Shown: positions 16,050 through 24,996, counted from the stretch's first letter. The stretch: DNA of 64,000 nucleotides from CALREJ01 sp964533375 (GCA_964533375.1 CAZHLW010000001.1:186001-250000), one strand, 5' to 3'. Program-made: numbers and translations. Notes: generated from the sequence alone by a model not told the origin.

Positions 16050-16938
16050 CTTTGCAGAAGCGCTGCAGTGTCTGTTCAGAGTACACAGGCTGGATCGTTG
16101 CATGTTGGATACCAAATTGCTTGTGGCATATCTCCTCGACCATCGAAATGATTCGCTCGCAATCGCACACCTCATCAATCGTGACCGTGACTTTGCAGGT
16201 CAGATGATGTTCCTTCGTATTCTGGCTCCAGACGTGAATATCTCCGACTGATGAAACACCTTTTACTGCCTTTACTTCTTTTTCAAAATCGTCGTAATTA
16301 AATCCTTCTGGTGCAGATTGTAGGAAGTATCCCATTCCCTCGACGAAAATACCCCATCCAGTTTTTATCATGAAGAAAGTGATAAGGAACGCAACGGCTA
16401 CATCGACGTAAATAGTGGTGATGAACAGAGAAAGAATACCGCTTGCGACTACAGCCGCCGAACCAACAGCATCATAGATCATGCAGGCATAGGTGCCTTT
16501 GGCATTCAAACTGCAACAGGCATCCTCTTTAAGCCAGAGAGCCGATACGAGATTTACTACAAGAGCAATGGAGCCAAAGACGATCACTAATTCACCTGCA
16601 ATCTCCTGTGGCTCTAAGAGCAATCTGATAGCTTGGAAGAAAGCGATAAATGCCGTAACCAGGAGCAGGCAGCCCTTTACGAACCCCGCAAATGCATCCA
16701 TGCGAGCGTAACCAAATGTCCTTCGTGCATCAGGTGCCTGCTTTGTCTTTCGTTCACTGTAGATACTAAGAATCAGCGCCCCTGCATCATCTAAATTCAT
16801 TAAGGCATCTGCTAATAAAGCACTGCTGCCCGTTATGATACTTCCGATGGTTTCTACAATGGCGAGACCGCCATTGAGCACTAATGCGCGAGTGAAGCGC
16901 TTTTCCAGTGATGCCGATGCATGAGGATGTTTTGTCAT
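16039..16938 (-). CDS. cation diffusion facilitator family transporter
   Basis: A 299-residue CDF protein with six membrane helices and a C-terminal ferredoxin-like metal-sensing domain (VSSVGDIHVWSQNTKEHHLTCKV). The helix-2 site is LLADALMNLDD and the helix-5 site CMIYDAVGS; the His that usually coordinates Zn at these places is Met or Cys here, hinting at a softer metal or loss of zinc specificity. The stop lies within the last codons of the PaaK-like gene. It is the second CDF transporter of this module and lacks the HMA domain of the other one. Confidence 0.85.
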   Translation of the reverse strand: MTKHPHASASLEKRFTRALVLNGGLAIVETIGSIITGSSALLADALMNLDDAGALILSIYSERKTKQAPDARRTFGYARMDAFAGFVKGCLLLVTAFIAFFQAIRLLLEPQEIAGELVIVFGSIALVVNLVSALWLKEDACCSLNAKGTYACMIYDAVGSAAVVASGILSLFITTIYVDVAVAFLITFFMIKTGWGIFVEGMGYFLQSAPEGFNYDDFEKEVKAVKGVSSVGDIHVWSQNTKEHHLTCKVTVTIDEVCDCERIISMVEEICHKQFGIQHATIQPVYSEQTLQRFCKAKR

Positions 16939-16975
16939 TGTAGAGACAAGTTATTGAGTATAACCCCAGGGAAAC

Positions 16976-19810
16976 TTATGGAGCGACACACGGAACAGTC
17001 GGATCAGACACACAATTCTCCTTAGGCGGTGTGCCACGCTCAGGGCAGGTCAGCGAGTATCGACAGGCATCATCAGAAAGCTTTCTGAGTTGCTGCTTAT
17101 ACTCGGTATCACTCGCGCCGTATGTCAGAAGAATCTGATCCAAGTCTTGAAAGACATACACAGGATTCAGAGGCATTTCCTGTTCATTCACGAACATCCT
17201 CCAGCGTTTCTTGCCATCATTGCAGTATTCCTCGCCTGTATCGAGCGTAAAGCAATCTGCAGCCAAAAAGATCTTCAATGAAGAAAAGAAATCTCCGATG
17301 GTAATCCCTGGCTTGTGGCGGTGCATCACGTTCCCATTGCCATCATGGACGTGGGTATAGGGATGCTTTGGATTCGTATCGGTGGACATGTACTTCTCCT
17401 GTGAGAAATCGACTCTGCTCCCATCGATGAAAACAGCGAAATCTGCATGTGTATGATTCGGGTCAGGGTTTACAGCTGGACCTGCGGAACTGATCTTTGC
17501 AAAGCCAAAGAAGAGCGCCGTAAAGCCAACGGCCATCACATACGGCGCGATGTCCGAGAGCCAGTTTCTGCGCTGTGGATGGAAACCCTTAAGGAGAAGT
17601 GAGTTTGTGACAACAGACACTGAACTGAAGGCCATAGCGAGCCCTGCAAGTTCAGGACGAAGTACGATGCCGAAGTCCATAAACAGTCGTGCTGCAATAG
17701 GAATACCGATGACGTTGTAGAACAACGCAAAGAACATATTTTGCTTGATCTTGCTCACTGTCGCTCGGCTCAGCTTAATTGCCGTCACAACATCTCTGAG
17801 ATCGTTCTTCACAAGCACAATGCCACCTGTCTCCATGGCAATATCGGTGCCGCTGCCCATAGCTATCCCTAGGTTCGCTTGTGCAAGCGCAGGACTATCA
17901 TTGATGCCATCACCGACCATCGCCACTCTCTTGCCCTGTTCCTGTAGCTTCTTCACTTCACTGGCTTTCTCGGCAGGGAGTACTTCAGCAAGGACATTCT
18001 TGATGCCAAGACTCACTGCAATCGCCTGAGCTGTGCGCTTGTTATCACCTGTGATCATGTAGACCTCAATTCCCATCCTCTGAAGCTGTTCTACAGCCTC
18101 CTTGGAGGTTTCTTTGACGGTATCCGCAACGGCAATGATGCCAAGAACCTTGCTTGTATCCGCAAGCAGCATGGCGGTCTTCCCTTCATTCTCTAATTTC
18201 TGAAGTTTCGATTCGGCATCTCCAATTACAATCTTTTCCCGTTCCATGAGTTTGCGGTTTCCGAGGAAATACTTTTCTCCGTTGATCGTCCCTTCCACTC
18301 CATGTCCTGCTATTGCACAGAATCTATCTACTGCGACAAGAGAAATGGGCATCTCGGTTGCTCGCTTCACAATACTTTCAGCAAGTGGATGCTCTGAACC
18401 CTGCTCCAAGCTGGCTGCGATCTGCAGGATTTCCTTCTCTGATCCTTGAAACGCAAGAATATCGGTCACTTCAGGTTTTCCCTTTGTGAGCGTTCCCGTC
18501 TTATCGAACACAATGACATTGATCTTGTTCGCAGCTTCCAAGGGTTCTCCTCCACGAATGAGAATGCCCTGTTCCGCACCTTTGCCCGTAGCGACCATGA
18601 TGCTTGTGGGTGTCGCAAGTCCAAGGGCGCAGGGACAGGCAATAACAAGAACCGAGACGGCAGCAAGGAGTGCAAATGTGACGGAAGTGCCTGCCAAGAG
18701 CCAACCAATAAGCGTAATAATGGCTATGCCAATGACTGCGGGAACAAACCACGAAGATACCCAATCGGCAAAGTTTTGAATGGGTGCCTTGGAACCCTGT
18801 GCATCCTCCACAAAGCGAATTATGCGAGCGAGAGCAGTTTCCGAGCCAATCTTTTCGGCACGGAACTCTATACTGCCGTTTTTATTCATCGTTGCCCCAA
18901 ACACACGATCACCCTCTTTTTTCTCTGTAGGGATACTTTCACCTGTGAGCATGGATTCATCGACAGATGAGAGTCCCTTTATCACTACGCCATCCACAGG
19001 GATCTTCTCTCCTGGGCGCACAACCACTATATCGCCCACTTGGACATCCTCAATCGGTACATCCACTGCTTGCCCGTTACGGAGCACTCGTGCAGTCTTC
19101 GCCTGAAGTCCCATGAGTTTCTGAATAGCGGAGGATGTTCTTCCTTTCGCTCGTGCCTCCATCCATTTTCCGAGCAGGACAAACGTGATCAGTAAAGCAG
19201 CAACCTCGAAGTACAGATCATGCATTTCGCCAATCACCGTTCCATACGTCAGAACGTGATTAACGAGGTTATAGAGGCTGAAGAGGTAAGCAGTAAGCGT
19301 TCCAATAGCGATGAGGCTGTCCATGCTAAAGCTGAACATACGAGCGCTTGACCAGAATCCTCTGAAAAAGCCTGCTCCCAGCCAGAACTGCACAGGAGTA
19401 GCAAGAATGAGTGACACAATTCCCATATACGGCATGAGTTGCCAATGCAGTGGTGACTCTGGGAAGAAGGACAGCACCATGAAGCCGAGCATCGGCAGGC
19501 TGAGAACTAGTCCGATGAGGAATTTTCTACGATAATCTGCGATTTCCTTTTCCTGACGCTTCCGATCAATATCAACACCATGATGACTATGCGGGTCATG
19601 CACTTCAGCGCCGTAGCCTGCAGCTTTTACTGCATCGATAAGCCCCTTCTCATTCACAAGCTCAGAATTGAAGCGAATACGGGCTTTATTGGCTCCATAG
19701 TTCACATTTGCTTCCTCAACGCCTGCAGTCTTTTTAAGTTTGCGGGTGATGAGTGCGCTGCAGCTGGCGCAGTGCATGCCTGTAATAGAGAGAGTGCATT
19801 GTGAAGTCAT
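16976..19810 (-). CDS. copA: copper-exporting P1B-type ATPase with a His/Cys-rich C-terminal extension
   Basis: A 944-residue pump. An N-terminal HMA domain (GMHCASC, Cys14 and Cys17) is followed by membrane helices, TGES at 289-292, the copper-translocating CPC at 392-394, DKTGT with the phosphorylated Asp436, and GDGINDSP. Residues 779-944 form an unusual extra domain after the last helix: it contains HTHADF, HPYTHVH and MHRH clusters and six Cys residues, probably extracytoplasmic. A normal CopA ends near residue 760. The gene overlaps the CopZ-like chaperone gene by an ATGA junction, and CsoR lies just upstream, so this is a copper-response operon. Confidence 0.93.
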   Translation of the reverse strand: MTSQCTLSITGMHCASCSALITRKLKKTAGVEEANVNYGANKARIRFNSELVNEKGLIDAVKAAGYGAEVHDPHSHHGVDIDRKRQEKEIADYRRKFLIGLVLSLPMLGFMVLSFFPESPLHWQLMPYMGIVSLILATPVQFWLGAGFFRGFWSSARMFSFSMDSLIAIGTLTAYLFSLYNLVNHVLTYGTVIGEMHDLYFEVAALLITFVLLGKWMEARAKGRTSSAIQKLMGLQAKTARVLRNGQAVDVPIEDVQVGDIVVVRPGEKIPVDGVVIKGLSSVDESMLTGESIPTEKKEGDRVFGATMNKNGSIEFRAEKIGSETALARIIRFVEDAQGSKAPIQNFADWVSSWFVPAVIGIAIITLIGWLLAGTSVTFALLAAVSVLVIACPCALGLATPTSIMVATGKGAEQGILIRGGEPLEAANKINVIVFDKTGTLTKGKPEVTDILAFQGSEKEILQIAASLEQGSEHPLAESIVKRATEMPISLVAVDRFCAIAGHGVEGTINGEKYFLGNRKLMEREKIVIGDAESKLQKLENEGKTAMLLADTSKVLGIIAVADTVKETSKEAVEQLQRMGIEVYMITGDNKRTAQAIAVSLGIKNVLAEVLPAEKASEVKKLQEQGKRVAMVGDGINDSPALAQANLGIAMGSGTDIAMETGGIVLVKNDLRDVVTAIKLSRATVSKIKQNMFFALFYNVIGIPIAARLFMDFGIVLRPELAGLAMAFSSVSVVTNSLLLKGFHPQRRNWLSDIAPYVMAVGFTALFFGFAKISSAGPAVNPDPNHTHADFAVFIDGSRVDFSQEKYMSTDTNPKHPYTHVHDGNGNVMHRHKPGITIGDFFSSLKIFLAADCFTLDTGEEYCNDGKKRWRMFVNEQEMPLNPVYVFQDLDQILLTYGASDTEYKQQLRKLSDDACRYSLTCPERGTPPKENCVSDPTVPCVAP

Positions 19811-20022
19811 GCGAGAGGGTGAACTTTGTACTTCTCATCCAATCCTTCAATTTCCTGCTTCCATTTTTCCATATCAAAACTTTCGTTATGGTCGAGGGTC
19901 ACTTTCTTCGTATCAATATCAACCTCTGCGCTTTTGATAGCAGAAAATTCGCTGCTTACATCTTTGATGAGAGCTGCACAGGAAGCGCAGTGGATGCCAG
20001 GAATAGAGACACTGGTTTGCAT
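19807..20022 (-). CDS. CopZ-like copper chaperone (HMA domain)
   Basis: A 71-residue single heavy-metal-associated domain with GIHCASC (Cys12 and Cys15) and the usual beta-alpha-beta pattern ending in GLDEKYKV. It would carry Cu(I) in the cytoplasm to the HMA domain of the pump encoded next. I choose the ATG at 20022 because it starts at the domain, avoiding 35 codons that read back into the regulator gene. The stop overlaps the pump's ATG by four bases. Confidence 0.85.
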   Translation of the reverse strand: MQTSVSIPGIHCASCAALIKDVSSEFSAIKSAEVDIDTKKVTLDHNESFDMEKWKQEIEGLDEKYKVHPLA

Positions 20023-20041
20023 AGGCTGGAAGGGAAAATAA

Positions 20042-20311
20042 TTAACGTTTAGAGAGGCCAACAACTTTGATGACTTCATCAATAAATGCTTCCTTATCTG
20101 CAGGTGATGCGAGCTTCTTTGCGGCACATGTATGTAAATGGCTTTCGAGCACAGCTGCTTGGATATGCTTCAAATGCCCCTGCATGGCGAGCGCAAGTTC
20201 AAGGATTTCCGTGCAGTAGGCATCATCCTCAACATCTTTCCGCAGTTTAACAGTCAGTCCTTCCAGCCTGTTGATCGCGGCTAATGTCTTTTTCTTGGCA
20301 TCTTCTCTCAT
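20042..20311 (-). CDS. csoR: CsoR-family copper-sensing repressor
   Basis: An 89-residue all-helical protein of the CsoR/FrmR family. Cys33 (AYCTEIL), His58 and Cys62 (ESHLHTC) give the C-x24-H-x3-C ligand set that binds Cu(I) in CsoR. Copper binding should release it from DNA and induce the CopZ-like and CopA genes 19 bases downstream. I could not see its operator with confidence; the upstream spacer instead holds a GGGGTAG heptamer palindrome. Confidence 0.88.
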   Translation of the reverse strand: MREDAKKKTLAAINRLEGLTVKLRKDVEDDAYCTEILELALAMQGHLKHIQAAVLESHLHTCAAKKLASPADKEAFIDEVIKVVGLSKR

Positions 20312-20318
20312 ATTATGA

Positions 20319-20360
20319 AGGGGTAGGGGGTAGGGGTACTTTATCCCCGTACCCCCTTAC
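20319..20360. repeat. GGGGTAG heptamer repeat with inverted half
   Basis: Units GGGGTAG and GGGGTAG are followed by GGGTAC and, after a short A/T segment, by the inverted CCCCGTACCCCC. It lies between the thioredoxin and csoR genes and could fold in mRNA. CsoR operators in other bacteria are also G/C-rich palindromes, so a regulatory role is possible. Confidence 0.55.
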
Positions 20361-20376
20361 TTGGCAAGACTTCATT

Positions 20377-20985
20377 TTATAGACGCATCGCAGACCCACT
20401 TGCAGCTGCCTGAATCGCTGCACCAATCGCTTCAATGGTGCTCTCCACTCGCTGTCCATTGACGAAGAACGTAGGAGTCCCATTCACGCCAAGCTGTTCG
20501 CCTTCCTGTTGCGAGGCTTCCACGATAGCCATCTTGATATTGGACTTCCTGCATCTCTCGAAGAGATCCATATCAAGACCAAGATCTGTTGCCCACTTGG
20601 AAATCGCCGTGGGACTCAAGTCGTCCTGATTTTCGTAATCCATCTCCTCAAATTCCCAGAACTTCCCCTGATCAGCAGCGCACTCAGCGGCTTCTGCTGC
20701 TTCTTTGGAATAGCGGTGATTCGGATAGATTGGGAAATGCTTCACCTCATAACGAATCTGTTGGCCGTACTGCTCTAGCATCGGCTTTATAACTCTTGTC
20801 TGTGCTGCACGGCATGCCTCGCACTGTAAGTCGATGAACTCTGTCACCGTTACGGCAGAATTGGCATTGCTTCTGGGATGTGGAGGACGATTGGATTCCG
20901 TGGCAATTCCTGTCGTATCGACACTGCATGCGGTGAGCAACAGAAGCGATCCGATTACCGATGGAAGGAAATAACGTCTATGCAT
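20377..20985 (-). CDS. DsbA-like thioredoxin-fold lipoprotein
   Basis: A 202-residue exported protein with lipobox LLTAC (Cys20). The thioredoxin active site is CEAC near residue 55 after VTEFIDLQ, and the cis-Pro motif GTPTFFV lies near 168. It belongs to the DsbA/DsbG-like group that oxidises or isomerises thiols outside the membrane. It sits in the copper operon beside a second, similar protein, so it may repair copper-damaged thiols or hold the Cys-rich exported metal proteins of this module in the right redox state. Confidence 0.85.
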   Translation of the reverse strand: MHRRYFLPSVIGSLLLLTACSVDTTGIATESNRPPHPRSNANSAVTVTEFIDLQCEACRAAQTRVIKPMLEQYGQQIRYEVKHFPIYPNHRYSKEAAEAAECAADQGKFWEFEEMDYENQDDLSPTAISKWATDLGLDMDLFERCRKSNIKMAIVEASQQEGEQLGVNGTPTFFVNGQRVESTIEAIGAAIQAAASGSAMRL

Positions 20986-21003
20986 GGAAATGGTTGGAAA
21001 AAA

Positions 21004-21780
21004 TTACGGAAGCATGGGATCGATTGCCTGTTTGAAATTGGCGAAGGGAACCGCGCCGCTAATCTGCGCTGTCTTCCCATCGGGTCCAAGCACCCAGAAA
21101 CCAGGAGTGCCGTTCACGCCTGATGCTGAGCCATCAGCCATGTCCTTCGCTACTTCATCCTTGTATTTACTACTATCGAGACATGTATTGAACGTACCCG
21201 TGTTCAATTTTAGATCAGCCGCATACTGCTTAAGCGTAGGCACAATGTCCGTTGAATTACTCCACGTTGCCTGTGTTTCGAAGATTTTGTCATGCATTTC
21301 CCAGAACTTTCCCTGATCATCTGCACACTCAGTTGCTTCGGCTGTCTTCTGTGCGTGTGGATGGAAACTCAAAGGGAAATCCCTCACTACATACTTCACT
21401 TTGCCAGTATCGATGTACTCTTTTTTGATCTGGCCGTAGGCATCTGTGTAATGCCTGCTACAGAAGGGGCATTGGTAATCCGTGAACTCAACGAGTGTCA
21501 CAGGCGCATCCTTGTCACCTAGAGTTGGATCGTCACCGACGGTAGGAGGCGTAGCGGGTGGCTGGGGAGCAGCTTCAGGAGCAGAGGGAGTAGGTACTTG
21601 CGCGACTTGTTGAGGGCTTGGATTTCCTGCTGCCAGGGTGAAACGTCCTGCATTGAAGGAACCCAGTCCAAATCCTACAATGATACCAATAAGACCCATG
21701 GAAACCGCGAACCATGGGTTGCTTCCAGCTGCGGATGGTGCAGCGTTTTTGTGAGCGGAGTCTTGCCAATTGAGAGCCAT
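21004..21780 (-). CDS. membrane-anchored DsbA-like thioredoxin
   Basis: The 258-residue protein has an N-terminal membrane anchor near residues 25-45 (WFAVSMGLIGIIVGFGLG), a Pro/Ala-rich linker, and a DsbA-type domain with active site CPFC in VEFTDYQCPFC near residue 117 and cis-Pro motif GTPGFWV near 225. It is related to the lipoprotein encoded 18 bases downstream but differs in anchor and active-site dipeptide (PF instead of EA), suggesting different redox potentials. Confidence 0.87.
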   Translation of the reverse strand: MALNWQDSAHKNAAPSAAGSNPWFAVSMGLIGIIVGFGLGSFNAGRFTLAAGNPSPQQVAQVPTPSAPEAAPQPPATPPTVGDDPTLGDKDAPVTLVEFTDYQCPFCSRHYTDAYGQIKKEYIDTGKVKYVVRDFPLSFHPHAQKTAEATECADDQGKFWEMHDKIFETQATWSNSTDIVPTLKQYAADLKLNTGTFNTCLDSSKYKDEVAKDMADGSASGVNGTPGFWVLGPDGKTAQISGAVPFANFKQAIDPMLP

Positions 21781-21806
21781 AATGGAAAAGAAAAAGAATA
21801 AGAAGA

Positions 21807-23174
21807 TTAAATAACGTTAAATGAACCGCGTACCATGCCCATTGAGCACATGAATGCCAACTGGCCTTTCGCAGGAGGGGTAAATTCAATGATATTCTCA
21901 CCGCTTCGCAGGGCTTGAGAGATATTCAGAGAAGGAATTGTCATAATGCTTGTGCAACCTGCTGCACCTGTTCCATCCACTTTCCAGCGGACAGGAACAC
22001 CCGCTTTGATTGTGAGGTTCTGTGGCTCGTAGCCATTACGAGTTACTTTCATCGCAATCTCCTGCACTCCTCCCCTAATAGTCGGAGCAGCAGCATTGTT
22101 CTGTTGATTACTACCTGTAAACGCTTGAGAGAGATCAACACCCGTGAGAGCGAATCCTGTATTGAGATTGAAGAGTGCAAGCAGTAGCACGAGAGCACCA
22201 GAGAAGCGCAGGAAGATGCGAGAAAAATTCCCTCTAGCAGTCGAAGAAATGGCGCTGATGCCTATGAGAGACGGCAATGTACCAAGAGCGAAGATGAACA
22301 TTGTTAATGCCCCTGTTACGAAGCTGCCTGAGGCAAGAGCCACTAGCTGGAGAGATTGAGTGAAGCCGCACGGCAGAAAGAAGGTGAACGCACCGAGTGC
22401 AAAGGGAGCGGCTGGGTGTTTGCTCTCGGAAAGTCCTGCGATCCAGCGTGAGAACTTTTTAGGTGGGCGAATAGGGAAAGCGCCCTTTGGAATCACTTGG
22501 AGGATCGTGAGAGCCAGATAGAGCATGACGAAGGCAACAACGATATTCATATAGCCCGTCATCTTTGTGCTCAAGGTAATGGACTGCCCTAGAAGCCCCA
22601 CAAGACCTCCCAGAACGAAGTAAGAGATGAGGCGACCTACATTGAAGTGGAGCAGTGGCTTGAACTTATCCCAGGCGTTTTCCGCTTGGTTCACTTCGTT
22701 ATGCTTCGCTGCCAGAGCAAGGAGAAGACCGCCAGTAACAGCAAGACAACTGGAAGTCCCTGCAACCAGACCAATAACGAAGATACCGCCAAGCGAGAGC
22801 GCTCCTGAAGTAGAGGGCGCGAGGGACACAAGATCGAATGTTTGCAGGAGTTTGTAGAGCGCCAAGATGATGAGCAAAGAACCACCGATCTCCATCCATT
22901 TCCGCTTATCGGCTGGAATAGAGGAAAGCGAGGGCGCTCCATCCTCAGCGAGGGAATAACCTGCTTTGCGGATTACCGATGCAATCCGCTCCTCACTTGG
23001 AAGGTTCTCTGCATCAGCGGTGATTTCTGCGATGCCCTTGCGATGATTTACGGACACATCCTTGATACCAGGAATAGCCTTAAGCTTTCGCTCTAAGAGT
23101 AATTCGCAGCTAGCACACGTCATCCCGCCTATACCAACGGATGTGTAGCATTCTTTTGGAGGTGAGTGAGACAT
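21807..23174 (-). CDS. HMA-SafE/DsbD-like membrane protein fused to a cupredoxin domain
   Basis: A 455-residue fusion with three parts. Residues ~12-75 are an HMA domain (GMTCASC, Cys20 and Cys23). Residues ~90-340 are six or more membrane helices of the SafE/DsbD-like type, with the helix motif LVAGTSSCLAVTGG and the Pro-Cys-Gly-Phe segment FFLPCGFTQS. Residues ~355-455 form a cupredoxin-like beta sandwich with CTSIM and the end motif FMCSMGM that could bind copper. The layout fits moving copper or electrons across the membrane to an exported copper site. It starts the minus-strand run of exported copper proteins. Confidence 0.85.
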   Translation of the reverse strand: MSHSPPKECYTSVGIGGMTCASCELLLERKLKAIPGIKDVSVNHRKGIAEITADAENLPSEERIASVIRKAGYSLAEDGAPSLSSIPADKRKWMEIGGSLLIILALYKLLQTFDLVSLAPSTSGALSLGGIFVIGLVAGTSSCLAVTGGLLLALAAKHNEVNQAENAWDKFKPLLHFNVGRLISYFVLGGLVGLLGQSITLSTKMTGYMNIVVAFVMLYLALTILQVIPKGAFPIRPPKKFSRWIAGLSESKHPAAPFALGAFTFFLPCGFTQSLQLVALASGSFVTGALTMFIFALGTLPSLIGISAISSTARGNFSRIFLRFSGALVLLLALFNLNTGFALTGVDLSQAFTGSNQQNNAAAPTIRGGVQEIAMKVTRNGYEPQNLTIKAGVPVRWKVDGTGAAGCTSIMTIPSLNISQALRSGENIIEFTPPAKGQLAFMCSMGMVRGSFNVI

Positions 23175-23246
23175 AAAGAAAGGAAAGCGAAGTACAAACG
23201 AAGGAGCCAGCTAGACACTGGCTACTTCAAAGAAAGTTCACTTCAC

Positions 23247-23696
23247 TCATTCTCGCAAAACAATTGTTCGTGTGATGATAACCTGAGGCGTGGGACCAGC
23301 AGGAGGTCTCAATTTCACGTCAGTGGTTTCTGGCAACTCAAGGAACAGATGCATGGGACGTACAGGCATCTGAAGCAAGTCTTTCTGCGAGGATTGCGTT
23401 GCTATAGCAGTAGATGGCGAGTGTTCCGATAGGCAGTGACCATCATTGCAGGGCATTTTCCCGCCATCCATATCAGAAGCGTGATGTTTCGGGCGAATAA
23501 CTGTCACGCACCCATCGCAGTGAAGAGGTGACATGGCATTCACTGGAGTCATCACCATTTCTGTGACCTGCTCCATTTCCTCCATATCATGATCCATCGG
23601 CATAGCTTCTTCGCCATATGCCATGGGCATGAAACAGAAGTTGCTCAACAGGACTTGTGTAGCAACCACAACCGCTGGAATAAGCTTCATTCTCAT
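23247..23696 (-). CDS. secreted Met/His/Cys-rich metal-binding protein
   Basis: A 149-residue protein with a signal peptide (MRMKLIPAVVVATQVLLSNFCFMPMAYG). The mature chain is rich in soft-metal ligands: MPMDHDMEEMEQVTEMVM, HCDGC, KHHASDMDGGKMPC and DGHC. No fold is recognised, but the Met/His spacing resembles exported copper-binding proteins. It is the gene nearest the S2 site and probably a periplasmic or cell-surface copper buffer of this module. Confidence 0.7.
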   Translation of the reverse strand: MRMKLIPAVVVATQVLLSNFCFMPMAYGEEAMPMDHDMEEMEQVTEMVMTPVNAMSPLHCDGCVTVIRPKHHASDMDGGKMPCNDGHCLSEHSPSTAIATQSSQKDLLQMPVRPMHLFLELPETTDVKLRPPAGPTPQVIITRTIVLRE

Positions 23697-23747
23697 TTGC
23701 GTAAACTATAAGCCATTCGCTTGCAGATCACAATGGAGGCCTGTTTT

Positions 23748-23775
23748 ATTGCACCTAAGCTCGCTACTGCGAAAT
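23748..23775 (+). other. dif-like recombination site S2 (11-6-11)
   Basis: Left arm ATTGCACCTAA, spacer GCTCGC, right arm TACTGCGAAAT. It lies eight bases beyond the stop of the tyrosine recombinase gene, in the same orientation as S1 and opposite to S3. Confidence 0.72.
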
Positions 23776-23783
23776 AGGCATTC

Positions 23784-24698
23784 TCAGACACGTATTGGCT
23801 GCATCATCACTGCATGGTTTTTCAACCTATCTAGGTTATGAAAATAGCGCTGTGTGGTGGAGGGATTCGAATGCCGCGCAAAGTCCTGCGCTGCTATAAG
23901 GGTCGCCCCTCCATTAATGAGGTGCGTAATGGAAGAATGTCTCAATGAATGTGTACTGACATGCGGGTGATCAATGCCAAGCTCTTTGAGACGCACTTTC
24001 ACCATATGCTGAATGCTGCGCCTCGCAATCCTTTCCTTTGCACGATGAGTAGTACCCACGAATAATGGATCTGCTTCTTGCAGAGTACCGCGTGTTTCCA
24101 AATACGATTTGATAACAACATGCACATCATCGCGTATGCGGGTGTCGATGTTTTTACCTCCTTTGCCTCGTACCTTCAGGACCAAACAGCCATCCGTTTG
24201 TACCAAGTCTCCGATATTTGCTCGTGTAACCTCACAAACCCGAAGACCATTGATTAGCAGGAGAGCCATGATCGCCTTATCCCTCTTCCCTCTAATGCTT
24301 GTAGATTCGATAGAGACAAGGAGATGGTTGCACTCAGCCAGACTCAAGATTTCCCTCGTTGTTTCATTACTGACCTTGGGAAGTTTTAACCCAGATGCAG
24401 GATTGATTGGAATAACACCCTGCTCGTAAAGAAAGCAGAAAAGTCTTCGTAGAACTGTCAGCTTCTTTGCGATAGTTGCTGGTTTCAATCCTCTATTTTC
24501 TAATCCCTCTTTATACACGATCAGATCATGGAGCGTCACTTCTACTGCCCTCTTCTTCACTGTTCGATAGAACAGCTCAACTTCCGCTTTATAGTCACGT
24601 TTTGTATTGAAGCAGGACTGATTGCGGATAAAGGAAAGGATATGATCTGAAGATGGTTCTACTATTGCTGTAGTTGCCTGCATTGGGATCAGCTGCAT
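23784..24698 (-). CDS. Xer-like tyrosine recombinase
   Basis: A 304-residue phage-integrase-family protein of XerC/D size. The N-terminal SAM-like domain is followed by the catalytic domain, which has all key residues: Arg153 (GLRVCE), Lys179 (RGKGGK), His250 and Arg253 (HSLRHS), His276 (ARHS) and the nucleophile Tyr285 (QRYFH). It has no arm-binding domain, so it should act on simple core sites. The stop lies eight bases from S2, and the gene diverges from the HTH gene that ends at S3, so recombinase and HTH fill the whole space between two sites. It probably recombines the four sites described here. Confidence 0.93.
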   Translation of the reverse strand: MQLIPMQATTAIVEPSSDHILSFIRNQSCFNTKRDYKAEVELFYRTVKKRAVEVTLHDLIVYKEGLENRGLKPATIAKKLTVLRRLFCFLYEQGVIPINPASGLKLPKVSNETTREILSLAECNHLLVSIESTSIRGKRDKAIMALLLINGLRVCEVTRANIGDLVQTDGCLVLKVRGKGGKNIDTRIRDDVHVVIKSYLETRGTLQEADPLFVGTTHRAKERIARRSIQHMVKVRLKELGIDHPHVSTHSLRHSSITHLINGGATLIAAQDFARHSNPSTTQRYFHNLDRLKNHAVMMQPIRV

Positions 24699-24714
24699 GT
24701 TCGAAGCTTATCAT

Positions 24715-24737
24715 ATAGTTGGGTTATAGCCAACTAT
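24715..24737. promoter_or_regulatory. palindromic operator between recombinase and HTH genes
   Basis: ATAGTTGG (24715-24722) and CCAACTAT (24730-24737) are perfect inverted arms around GTTATAG. It lies between two divergent starts, 17 bases from the recombinase start, and is the likely binding site for the HTH protein encoded next to it. Confidence 0.55.
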
Positions 24738-24770
24738 TATTAAAAGGCCAATGGAAGCAAAATAGTAGGC

Positions 24771-24992
24771 ATGAAGCAAACGATCCAAAAAGCGATGGGG
24801 AGAACCGATGTGGCAGAGTATCTAGGCGTATCACGTCAATATGTGGACAGGCTTGTAAAGGAAACAAGGCTGCCCTTTCAAGAAACATCGGCGGGGATGA
24901 TCTTTATGGAGAGTGATGTACTGGCTTATAAAAAAGAGCGTATGAAGAAAGCCAAAAGCGATACTCGCATCCGTCTCAAGAAAAGCAAATGA
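24771..24992 (+). CDS. excisionase-like helix-turn-helix protein
   Basis: A 73-residue basic protein whose middle reads as the HTH of excisionase/MerR-type proteins (TDVAEYLGVSRQYVDRLVKE) followed by a wing and a Lys-rich tail. Such proteins bend DNA to steer tyrosine recombinases toward excision, or repress the recombinase gene. It diverges from the recombinase across a palindrome, and its stop codon ends four bases before S3. Confidence 0.8.
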   Translation: MKQTIQKAMGRTDVAEYLGVSRQYVDRLVKETRLPFQETSAGMIFMESDVLAYKKERMKKAKSDTRIRLKKSK

Positions 24993-24996
24993 GTCT

